From positions 1 through 10,389 of the forward strand of contig JAICKZ010000100.1 in the NCBI GenBank assembly GCA_025927665.1: a stretch of DNA of 10,389 nucleotides, in the 5' to 3' direction. The notes beneath the pieces were generated by a model. The model worked only from the letters and a program-made list of their open reading frames with translations. It did not search any database and was not told the DNA's origin. Of this stretch, positions 1 through 6,562 are shown piece by piece (within the stretch, counting starts at the first letter, position 1; each line of letters opens with the position of its first letter). The DNA is from Steroidobacteraceae bacterium (GTDB lineage Bacteria; Pseudomonadota; Gammaproteobacteria; Steroidobacterales; Steroidobacteraceae). The translations under genes and the position numbers were made by a program.

Positions 1-524
1 CGGGTGCAAGCATCATCAATGATATACGCGCGCTGACGGAACCGAATGCACTTAAAGCCGCTGCCGAAACCACCGCCGCAGTATGTTTGATGCACATGCA
101 AGGTCAGCCTACTAACATGCAGAAGGCACCGCAGTATCAAGATGTGGTTGGAGAAGTTCGAGATTACCTGCAGTCGCGCATCGCCGCTTGTGAACAGGCC
201 GGTATTACTCGGCGACGATTGATCATTGATCCTGGTATTGGATTTGGTAAAACCATGCAACACAATATGAGCTTGCTAGCGAATGTGTCGGCATTCAAAG
301 TGATGCGGTGTCCAATACTGATCGGCGCATCGCGCAAGAGTATGATGAGTCAGTTATTGAATCGCTCTGTCGATCAACGTGTACATGGCGGTGTCGCTAT
401 TGCAACTGCAGCGGTGTTATCCGGCGCCAAAATTATTCGTTCACATGATGTTGCCGCGACGCTAGATGCAATTCGGGTTGCGACCGCATTGCTTGAGCAT
501 GGTTATACTCGTCTCAACACGTAA
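1..524 (+). CDS. folP: Dihydropteroate synthase (DHPS), 5' end cut by the window
   Basis: DHPS condenses 6-hydroxymethyl-7,8-dihydropterin pyrophosphate with p-aminobenzoate to give 7,8-dihydropteroate in cytoplasmic folate synthesis; it is the sulfonamide target. The reading frame is open from base 3, upstream of the first in-frame ATG (87), so that ATG is not the true start and the gene begins outside the window. Visible signatures in order are GASIINDIRAL (the pterin/phosphate-binding loop region), MHMQG, the IIDPGIGFGKT motif, GASRKSM carrying the catalytic-site lysine, and the C-terminal RSHDV, which corresponds to the family's RxHDV pyrophosphate-binding motif. About 173 residues are present of a usual 270–285, so roughly the N-terminal third is missing. 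The C-terminus looks complete and ends in TAA. The downstream gene is glmM, the usual partner in gammaproteobacteria (ftsH–folP–glmM), although the 205-bp gap here is wide. Confidence 0.96.
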   Translation, partial: GASIINDIRALTEPNALKAAAETTAAVCLMHMQGQPTNMQKAPQYQDVVGEVRDYLQSRIAACEQAGITRRRLIIDPGIGFGKTMQHNMSLLANVSAFKVMRCPILIGASRKSMMSQLLNRSVDQRVHGGVAIATAAVLSGAKIIRSHDVAATLDAIRVATALLEHGYTRLNT

Positions 525-550
525 GATTCAAGATTGTAATGTTGGCGAAA

Positions 551-609
551 CGTCATACCCGCGAAGGCAATATCCAGTTAACTGGATTCCCATTTGCACG
601 AGAATGACT
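551..609. repeat. Degenerate REP/MITE-like palindromic repeat
   Basis: This is an imperfect inverted repeat of about 59 bp whose two arms meet at the perfect centre ATCCAGTTAACTGGAT (572–587). The left arm starts CGTCATACCCGCGAAGGC; the right arm ends GCACGAGAATGAC, its mirrored counterpart with several mismatches and one indel. The overall pattern, an outer GTCAT plus CCCGCG plus an inner ATCCAGT, resembles an interspersed palindromic repeat I recognise from many proteobacterial genomes; this copy has decayed. It lies between folP and glmM. As RNA it could fold into a long hairpin, but no T-tract follows, so I do not call it an intrinsic terminator. Confidence 0.7.
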
Positions 610-718
610 CATCATTTGGTTTTAATATTTGGGTGAATTTTCGTGGCCGGCGTGTGCCGATAGGTCTGCTCAGCGGTGATAGATTTATTCGAATGTTTCC
701 GCAGTAAATTTCATGGCT

Positions 719-723
719 GGAGA
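719..723 (+). promoter_or_regulatory. Shine-Dalgarno site for glmM that fixes the GTG start
   Basis: The sequence GGAGA lies six bases before a GTG at 730. That spacing supports GTG 730 over the in-frame GTG at 676, which has no comparable site and would add 18 residues that do not look like the family. Confidence 0.75.
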
Positions 724-729
724 AATGAA

Positions 730-2064
730 GTGAGTCGAAAATATTTTGGAACTGACGGAGTTCGTGGTCATGTGGGACAAAGTCCCATGACGGTAGATTT
801 CGCATTGCGTTTAGCCAGTGCGGCCGCACGGATACTGGCGCCCGATGGTGGAACCGTTCTCGTTGGCAAAGATACGCGGCTGTCTGGGTATATGTTCGAG
901 TCCGCGTTGGAAGCAGGTTTTGTTGCAGCAGGTGTGGATGTGATGATGATCGGACCGCTGCCGACACCTGGTATTGCGTATCTCACCAAAAAATTCCAAT
1001 GCAGTTTTGGCGTCGTCATCAGCGCTTCGCATAATCCATTTTTTGACAATGGTATCAAATTTTTTGATTCGCAAGGCGGCAAGTTAAGTGATGAAGTTGA
1101 AGCGCAAATCGAAGCACTACTTGATTCACTGCCAATCACCTGCGAATCGGAACGCTTGGGTAAAGCAAGGCGAGTGGATAAATCGCGTGTTGAATATCAG
1201 CACTTTTGTATGGCAAGCATTCCGAAGGACATTAATCTTTCTGGCTTCAAGATCGTCATCGACTGTGCACATGGTGCGGGCTACAAAGTGGCTCCGCGCA
1301 TATTGACGGATTTGAACGCGGAAATTATTCCCATCGGTTGCTCACCCAATGGCCGCAATATCAATGCAGGATGTGGTTCAACTTCACCCGAGTTACTGCA
1401 ACTCACAGTACCTGGTGTGCGTGCTTGTGCCGGTATTGCGCTTGATGGTGATGGTGATCGTTTGGTGATGGTTGATCATCTTGGTCGTACAGCGGATGGT
1501 GATCAATTACTGTATATTCTTGCCACTGCGCGCAAAGCAGCGGGTCAACTCAATGGTCCAGTGGTTGGAACGGTGATGAGTAACCTCGGATTGGAACATG
1601 CGCTTGCAAAGCAGAGCATTGATTTCCATCGCGCTAAAGTGGGCGATCGTTATGTGCTTGAGCTAATGCGATCGACAGGCGCGGTGTTGGGTGGTGAAAC
1701 TTCTGGGCACGTACTGAGTCTCGATCACGCAACCACAGGTGATGCGATGGTGGTGGCATTACAGGTCTTGGCTGTTATGAAACAGACCGGCAAGAGCCTG
1801 GCAGAACTTGCTGCCGGTATGATGAAGTATCCGCAGATCATGGAAAATGTTCGGATCGCAAAAAAAATGGATCCTGACAAATCTACAGCCATTCAAGATG
1901 CAATCAAACAGGCTGAGAAAAAACTCGCGGGTAACGGACGTGTCGTGTTACGCGCATCGGGTACCGAGCCTTTGATTCGTGTCATGGTGGAAGGACGTGA
2001 GGAATCGATAGTAAAAGCATTGGTGAAAGAATTGGTTACAGTAGTGATTGCGGCCGCGCAGTAG
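730..2064 (+). CDS. glmM: Phosphoglucosamine mutase
   Basis: GlmM interconverts glucosamine-6-phosphate and glucosamine-1-phosphate in the cytoplasm, a step toward UDP-GlcNAc for peptidoglycan and lipopolysaccharide. From the GTG at 730 the protein is 444 residues, matching the usual 445 or so, and begins MSRKYFGTDGVRG, the standard GlmM N-terminus. It carries the phosphoserine loop ISASHNP with Ser100 as the phosphorylated residue, the metal-binding loop DGDGDR, the sugar-binding GGETSGH, and the C-terminal phosphate-binding RASGTEPLIRVMVEG. This is the complete alpha-D-phosphohexomutase domain order, and GETSGH with the short N-terminus favours GlmM over phosphomannomutase or phosphoglucomutase. 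The upstream neighbour is folP. The next gene follows after 56 bp with no visible terminator, so readthrough into it is possible. Confidence 0.97.
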   Translation: MSRKYFGTDGVRGHVGQSPMTVDFALRLASAAARILAPDGGTVLVGKDTRLSGYMFESALEAGFVAAGVDVMMIGPLPTPGIAYLTKKFQCSFGVVISASHNPFFDNGIKFFDSQGGKLSDEVEAQIEALLDSLPITCESERLGKARRVDKSRVEYQHFCMASIPKDINLSGFKIVIDCAHGAGYKVAPRILTDLNAEIIPIGCSPNGRNINAGCGSTSPELLQLTVPGVRACAGIALDGDGDRLVMVDHLGRTADGDQLLYILATARKAAGQLNGPVVGTVMSNLGLEHALAKQSIDFHRAKVGDRYVLELMRSTGAVLGGETSGHVLSLDHATTGDAMVVALQVLAVMKQTGKSLAELAAGMMKYPQIMENVRIAKKMDPDKSTAIQDAIKQAEKKLAGNGRVVLRASGTEPLIRVMVEGREESIVKALVKELVTVVIAAAQ

Positions 2065-2120
2065 CGCAAGCAAGCAATTTTTCTTATGCGTTATTTGGTT
2101 TTTGAAACAGGAGAATTGTC

Positions 2121-2930
2121 ATGACATCGATTCTGAAGTTGACATTAAAATTCTTGATAGCGTCATGGTTGATTATGGCTTCTCAGATGGTGAGTGCTGC
2201 CATGGTTACCAAAACGATTGATTATGATGTGGATGGCAAGCCCATGCAAAGCGTACTCGTGTACGACAATGCGGTGAAGACTCTGCGTCCGGGTTTGGTC
2301 ATGGCACCCGATTGGTTGGGGATAAACAATAATCAAATTGCGTTGGCAGAACAAATTGCAGGCAAAGATTACGTCGTTCTCATCGCGGATGTATATGGCA
2401 CTGCAGTGCGCCCTACTTCAGCCGCAGAAGGCGGTGAAGCCTCAAAAACAATGTATGAACATCGCAGTGATTTGCGTGCGCGCATCAATGCTGCTTTGAC
2501 ACAACTTAAATTGCAAGTTGGCAAAGCGCCACTCGATGGGCAGCACTGGGGTGCTTTTGGTTTCTGTTTTGGTGGTGCGGCAACATTAGATCTTGCGCGC
2601 ACGGGTGCAGATGTGCAGGCAGTAGTGACCTTTCATGGCAATCTTGCAACTGACGATCCGGCACTGGCCAAAAATATTAAAGCCAAAGTATTGGCGATGA
2701 ATGGCGGTGACGATAAATTCGTCCCGGATGATCAAATTATTGCTTTCCAGAAAGAAATGCGTGATGCCAATGTGGATTGGCAGTTCGTAAATTTTGGCGG
2801 CGCAGTACATTGCTTTGCTATTCCAGCAGCGCACGGCGAAGTACCAGGTTGTAAATATAATGAACGAGCTGCAAAACGTTCGATGGCATTGATGCATAGC
2901 TTTCTTAACGAGACGTTTGCTGCGAAGTGA
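2121..2930 (+). CDS. Exported dienelactone hydrolase family protein
   Basis: This is an alpha/beta hydrolase of the DLH family (269 residues); the substrate is unknown. Residues 1–26 form a Sec-type signal peptide: a lysine-containing N-region, a hydrophobic core (FLIASWLIMA) and a plausible cleavage site after VSA at 26. The mature enzyme is therefore predicted to be periplasmic. The family's Cys-Asp-His triad is visible: Cys149 in the nucleophile elbow GFCFGG, Asp198 in NGGDDKFVP and His230 in GAVHCF. AGGAG at 2109–2113 sits seven bases before the ATG. Two further cysteines (231 and 244) flank the histidine region. Family members hydrolyse lactones or esters; classical DLH of chlorocatechol degradation is cytoplasmic, and no catechol genes are nearby, so that role should not be assumed. 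It lies 56 bp after glmM and is closed by an intrinsic terminator. Confidence 0.9.
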   Translation: MTSILKLTLKFLIASWLIMASQMVSAAMVTKTIDYDVDGKPMQSVLVYDNAVKTLRPGLVMAPDWLGINNNQIALAEQIAGKDYVVLIADVYGTAVRPTSAAEGGEASKTMYEHRSDLRARINAALTQLKLQVGKAPLDGQHWGAFGFCFGGAATLDLARTGADVQAVVTFHGNLATDDPALAKNIKAKVLAMNGGDDKFVPDDQIIAFQKEMRDANVDWQFVNFGGAVHCFAIPAAHGEVPGCKYNERAAKRSMALMHSFLNETFAAK

Positions 2931-2971
2931 TTCGTTGCGTCGGTTAGCCTGTACGCTTTCATTCCTATTTT

Positions 2972-3000
2972 ATGAGCATCATAAAGTGATGCTCATTTTT
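2972..3000 (+). terminator. Intrinsic terminator after the DLH-family gene
   Basis: There is a perfect 10-bp stem, ATGAGCATCA (2972–2981) and TGATGCTCAT (2987–2996), with a five-base loop, followed at once by a T-tract. It lies 41 bp past the hydrolase stop codon. On the minus strand the stem is followed by A-rich sequence, so it works only for plus-strand transcription and would not end the convergent gene. Confidence 0.9.
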
Positions 3001-3146
3001 ATTCTTGCAACTTAGATGCGGATCGGGATAACGGTGTATTCAAACTTTGGATTCCAATTTGTTAACTTCAACTTCATTGTCAGATTGTTGCAATCATCGT
3101 GAACTCATCAACAGTGATATGTCGACATTAAGATTGCGACAAGCTA

Positions 3147-5342
3147 TTAACGTTCGAGCAGCCAAACATTACCGTTGTTAGACCATTGCTGGTAAGCGAG
3201 ATGATGACCGTCTGGCGAAGGAAATGCCCAGCTTTCATTGCTGTTTAATTGATATCGTAATGTATTGACATGGCCACTTAAGGAAACATAGAGCATCACC
3301 AGCGGCGTGGTGTCGGTGTCAGATTCGTGACTGGATATATAAAATCCCGTTCCCGTCGCATCCCAAGACAAAGTCGACAGTTGTTCAAATCCAGGCACAG
3401 TTAAGTGGGTAGTAGTGTTGTTTGTTGCCAAAGAAATAATAGCGATGTTATTGGCTGTGTCGGTATTGTCGATATAAGCAATGTATTTCGCATCGGGTGA
3501 TACATCCCAATCATAGAGACTGTTTCCCGCAACCCATGGAACTCGAGCCAACTCACGCGATCGACCTTTATCCGCATCAAATTGATAAAAAATGGCCTCT
3601 GTTGTGGTGTGTTCTGCCACGACACAGGAATTGACCGTGTGGGCACAACGAATTGAACGATGAAGATCAGGCTTCGCGTCGATAAGATCCGCAGGTCCGC
3701 CTGCCGTGGGTTTGCGCATCAAGCTTACTTGTGAGTTGGTTAATTCATCGACGGGAGCGGAAGAAAAATACAATAGCCAATGACCGTCAGGTGTTAACAC
3801 CGGCAACTTACTGTCGTTACTATCGCTTACTAATGTATCGGCATTCGCTTGATCATCGGATTGTCGATACACGCCAAAGCTGTCATGACGATTGGAACAG
3901 AACAACACCGATTGACTGTCATTCCACCATCCGGCTGGTCGATCACTGCTGTCGTCCATTGTCAGGCGGCGCATATTAGCGATGACAGAACCGTTGTTTT
4001 GCAGATCGGCAATGTACACGTCAGATTGGGTTTGATCGTTGATGACTGCGACGTGACGACCATCCTGAGTTGCACTAAAGTGATTGATCACTCCAGAAGA
4101 CCAGTTGCCGATTTGATGTAGGGTGCCATGCGTGCCGCGTTGCAAATCAACTTCGGTGGAAATAATCTCAGTGGAAATAGTGTTGGTGTTCAGTTTGATT
4201 GTTTGCGAAATAAATAGATCATCACTGGATAACAACAAGAAGTCAGCAATATATTGATCGGTCTCATATAACAATACAGTTGCACCGCTCGCTATATGGC
4301 GTGCTTCGATCATTGTATGCATCGTATCGACATTTCTGCGTGCAGTAATAATGAACTCACCATCGGTAGAAAATTGCGGTAGCAGAACGAACTTGGAACG
4401 TGCCGCCGTAATAGCAAGTTGCTTGGGATCTGTACCGTCTGCATTAGCAATCCATAATTGCGAGTTGTTATGGGTGTAAGCGATATGCTTACCATCGCTT
4501 GATAAACGCGGCGTAGTAGCGCTGGTATCGATCAACTGTACTTCATCTGCTGACGTTGAGGTCGACCAGGTAACAGCACGATGCTGCTTGGGATTGAATC
4601 CGCTGATTAATAGGTGATGACTATCTGGGAACCAGTTGAGATTAGCGGGCATCGCGCCGATGGGTGTCATAAGTGCCTTGCGCTCGGTCGAGCCCATTGG
4701 ACTGACATATACTTGATTGGATTCAGTGTAGGCGAGTAGTTTGCCATCGGGTGAGATTGCCACTGCAATGATAGGCAGCTCGGATGAATTGGAAGTCAAT
4801 TGTTTGCGTTTGTATTCCGACCAGTTAAATTGTGTTGGAATTACGAATGCCGTCGCCAGTGCGACTGCCAGTAGCCCAATCAGAATCGGGTAGTCGCCAG
4901 CCATGAGTCTGCGCAACCAATAAAGGGACAAACTAAAAGATGAACCGCTGTCTTTCGTGCCATGCGATAAACACGTGGTCATGCGGCTTTTTGCAATCGC
5001 CGCGTTAGCAGGGCTCAATTTTGTGACGTTGGCGCAAAATTTGTAGCCCCGTTTTGCAACGGTAAGGATATAGCCATTGGCTGCCGTATCCTCGAGCGCC
5101 GCTCGCAACAAAGCAATATTGCGAGCGATGCTACCTGTTTCGATGGCGGCGCCCTGCCACACAGCATTGATCATGTCCTGCTTGATTACAATTTGATTGG
5201 AATGCTCCAACAGATAAACCAACAGGTCGAAAGCCTTTGGCGGCAGCGCCACAGATCGACCGTCGCGATACAGAACTCGGTTCTGTCTGTCGACGCCAAA
5301 GCGGTCAAATGTATAAATGCACGATGCAGGCATGTTGATCAT
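3147..5342 (-). CDS. Membrane-anchored winged-helix regulator with TolB/PD40 beta-propeller
   Basis: This is probably a one-component transmembrane regulator of the CadC/ToxR architecture; its signal and targets are unknown. Numbering is for the 731-residue form from ATG 5342. Residues about 9–107 form an OmpR/PhoB-type winged helix: the FDRFGVD strand, LPPKAFDLLVYLLEH, a VWQ turn before the recognition helix (SIARNIALLRAAL) and the YILTVAKRGYKF wing. A linker follows, then one hydrophobic segment at about 151–169 (ILIGLLAVALATAFVI). The rest, about 550 residues, carries repeated PD40/WD40-like motifs (SPDG 197, SSDG 281, STDG 325, TQDG 425, TPDG 517, SPDA 615, SPDG 709), each followed by an xLAY-type strand, so a periplasmic propeller is inferred. 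No clear ribosome site marks the start; TTG 5366 or ATG 5333 are alternatives. It is convergent to the DLH-family gene and divergent from the FmdB-family gene, with no partner gene alongside. Confidence 0.85.
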   Translation of the reverse strand: MINMPASCIYTFDRFGVDRQNRVLYRDGRSVALPPKAFDLLVYLLEHSNQIVIKQDMINAVWQGAAIETGSIARNIALLRAALEDTAANGYILTVAKRGYKFCANVTKLSPANAAIAKSRMTTCLSHGTKDSGSSFSLSLYWLRRLMAGDYPILIGLLAVALATAFVIPTQFNWSEYKRKQLTSNSSELPIIAVAISPDGKLLAYTESNQVYVSPMGSTERKALMTPIGAMPANLNWFPDSHHLLISGFNPKQHRAVTWSTSTSADEVQLIDTSATTPRLSSDGKHIAYTHNNSQLWIANADGTDPKQLAITAARSKFVLLPQFSTDGEFIITARRNVDTMHTMIEARHIASGATVLLYETDQYIADFLLLSSDDLFISQTIKLNTNTISTEIISTEVDLQRGTHGTLHQIGNWSSGVINHFSATQDGRHVAVINDQTQSDVYIADLQNNGSVIANMRRLTMDDSSDRPAGWWNDSQSVLFCSNRHDSFGVYRQSDDQANADTLVSDSNDSKLPVLTPDGHWLLYFSSAPVDELTNSQVSLMRKPTAGGPADLIDAKPDLHRSIRCAHTVNSCVVAEHTTTEAIFYQFDADKGRSRELARVPWVAGNSLYDWDVSPDAKYIAYIDNTDTANNIAIISLATNNTTTHLTVPGFEQLSTLSWDATGTGFYISSHESDTDTTPLVMLYVSLSGHVNTLRYQLNSNESWAFPSPDGHHLAYQQWSNNGNVWLLER

Positions 5343-5412
5343 GAATAACGAGCGAGTACAAGCCAAACGACATTTGATCAGAACAGTTGCAGATGTGGCT
5401 TTGGCGAGTGTT

Positions 5413-5437
5413 CAAAAATGTCCAATCACAATTGGAC
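5413..5437 (-). promoter_or_regulatory. Inverted repeat with T-tract: attenuator, terminator or operator candidate
   Basis: There is a perfect inverted repeat, GTCCAAT-4 nt-ATTGGAC (5420–5437). Read on the minus strand the stem is followed by ATTTTTG, which resembles a weak intrinsic terminator. It lies about 78 bp upstream of the regulator's ATG on the same strand. It could therefore be an attenuator in that gene's leader, the end of a short minus-strand transcript, or simply a dimeric operator for the winged-helix protein. The seven-bp stem has only three G-C pairs, so termination would be inefficient. Confidence 0.4.
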
Positions 5438-5479
5438 GTGCATTTCGAATTATTTTCAATATGGATATGGCGCTGTTCC

Positions 5480-5491
5480 GATAAGCTTATC
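5480..5491. promoter_or_regulatory. 12-bp perfect palindrome, possible operator
   Basis: GATAAGCTTATC is fully self-complementary and lies in the divergent promoter region, about 140 bp from the regulator start. It is a plausible dimer-binding site, but a palindrome of this length can also arise by chance. Confidence 0.25.
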
Positions 5492-5822
5492 TCAATGATA
5501 TCGCTAACATTTTGGTGTATTGCATTGTGCTTTACGCAAAATTTAGCAACAAAAAGTTATTGAAGAATTGAGTGCTGACACAAGAATACAAGAACTTCCG
5601 TCCGTGGCGCGTCAAGCATGATTTGATCGAGTGCTTGCATAGCAAGCTTTTCATCAGGAATAGTAATGGTGTCGTCGCAGATAAATTGCAGAGACTGGTG
5701 TGATTGAAATAGTCAGACAAATACTGAACTATTTGATCGGAGTATCAATAGGACTCTTGAACAATTGTCAGTTATCAATAATGATGCACGACGTGCTTGA
5801 ATCTTGACCCAGGATTGATGTT

Positions 5823-6302
5823 ATGCCTTTTTACGAATATGAATGCTCGAATTGCAAATTTTATGTTGAAGCACTGCAAAAAATTTCAGATCCACCGTTG
5901 ATAAAATGCCCGAGCTGCAGCAAACAAACTCTCAAACGCTTGGTATCAGCGCCTAATTTTCGTTTGAAAGGATCGGGTTGGTACGAAACCGATTTCAAGT
6001 CAGACAAGGAAAACAAGCGCAATATTGCCGGTGCGGAAGATGCGCCTGCTACTGAAACCAAGGAAGGTGATGAATCAAAATCAGTGCGCGCACCACGCAA
6101 AGTGACCAGCACTGGTAAAAGTCGTGCTGCGATAAAAAAGCAAGATAAAAAGAAAACCTCCGTGCCTGTCACGGCTGCACAGCGCAGTACTAAAAAGCGT
6201 AGCAAGGTGGCAAAAAAAGCGACCAAGAAAGCGACCAAGAAAGCCAAGATTAAAACTGGCGTGAAGAACAGTGTAAAAACCAAAGCGGCGCGTAAGAAAT
6301 AG
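5823..6302 (+). CDS. FmdB-family zinc-ribbon protein with lysine-rich tail
   Basis: This small protein (159 residues) of the FmdB/CxxC_CxxC_SSSS putative regulatory family has no established biochemical role that I can name. The N-terminal domain (about 1–56) starts MPFYEYEC and has the zinc-ribbon pairs Cys8-x2-Cys11 and Cys29-x2-Cys32. These are followed by the family's conserved FRLKGSGWYETDF segment (46–58). Residues about 60–90 are mixed and acidic-leaning. From about 91 to the end there are roughly 23 lysines and 5 arginines in 69 residues with only one acidic residue, in KKAT-like repeats resembling histone H1 tails; this segment should be disordered and could bind nucleic acid. AGGA at 5811–5814 precedes the ATG by eight bases. 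FmdB-family genes are commonly found upstream of aspS in proteobacteria, often with a DUF502 membrane-protein gene between them, which is absent here. Confidence 0.88.
   Translation: MPFYEYECSNCKFYVEALQKISDPPLIKCPSCSKQTLKRLVSAPNFRLKGSGWYETDFKSDKENKRNIAGAEDAPATETKEGDESKSVRAPRKVTSTGKSRAAIKKQDKKKTSVPVTAAQRSTKKRSKVAKKATKKATKKAKIKTGVKNSVKTKAARKK
6219..6242 (+). repeat. Two tandem 12-bp units coding for the KKAT repeat
   Basis: GCGACCAAGAAA occurs twice in perfect tandem inside the FmdB-family gene, encoding two consecutive ATKK units. This suggests that the basic tail grew by in-frame slippage or duplication. Confidence 0.7.
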
Positions 6303-6562
6303 GATTGTTCGCAGAGTTGTTTACACCGACATGGAGCATGCAGCAGTAAAGCGCGGCTGCAGAAGTTATTTGCTATCGGCTTTTGCCGGATATAGGGAAG
6401 TATTGATTAAGTTCGAAGGCTACTAACGGATGAGTGTGCATTGATTGCAAGACGAGGGTTTGCGAAATTGTGGGTTCAATTTTGGTATTTATTCAGCAGA
6501 TATCAAGGTAATATTCCCGTTCTTCAAACCGCCCGAATTCGGGTAATTAATAGAGCTTTGCA
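6303..6562 (+). other. Intergenic region upstream of aspS
   Basis: This 260-bp region has no gene. It holds a short bulged stem-loop at 6374–6392 (TATCGGC, TTTT loop, GCCGGATA) without a T-tract, and a 12-bp perfect palindrome, CCCGAATTCGGG (6532–6543), 19 bases before the aspS ATG. I cannot place a convincing aspS promoter. The palindrome could be an operator or a leader hairpin close to the ribosome site. Confidence 0.4.

Larger units (their letters stand above)
5343..5822. other. 480-bp divergent intergenic region
   Basis: This lies between the minus-strand regulator and the plus-strand FmdB-family gene, and should hold both promoters, though I cannot place a convincing -35/-10 pair for either. 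It contains two perfect palindromes (5420–5437 and 5480–5491). It also has a 51-codon open stretch on the minus strand (5712–5560, stop TAA at 5557–5559) with a protein-like composition, but that stretch has no good start codon and no recognised homology. A second minus-strand frame is open over 5720–5532 from a TTG. I do not call either a gene. Confidence 0.5.

Noticed and set aside
676..729. N-terminal extension of GlmM from an upstream GTG
   Set aside because: The extra 18 residues do not match the family, whereas GTG 730 has a well-spaced GGAGA and gives the canonical MSRKYFGTDG start.
578..967. 129-codon minus-strand frame over the folP–glmM gap and the start of glmM
   Set aside because: It overlaps the conserved glmM start on the opposite strand and has no recognisable domain.
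5343..5366. TTG start at 5366 for the winged-helix protein
   Set aside because: No ribosome site precedes it, and the winged-helix domain is complete without these residues; ATG 5342 is preferred, though not proven.
5532..5720. A 62-codon minus-strand frame starting at TTG upstream of the regulator
   Set aside because: Its cysteine- and leucine-rich composition, TTG start without a ribosome site and lack of any recognised motif suggest chance; a different minus-strand frame over the same DNA looks more protein-like.
5861..6283. 140-codon minus-strand frame rich in hydrophobic residues opposite the FmdB-family gene
   Set aside because: It is the antisense shadow of the lysine-rich tail: AAG/AAA codons read backwards give Phe/Leu, which mimics membrane segments.
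6374..6392. Stem-loop after the FmdB-family gene as an intrinsic terminator
   Set aside because: The stem is bulged and is followed by AGGGAAG-type sequence rather than a T-tract.
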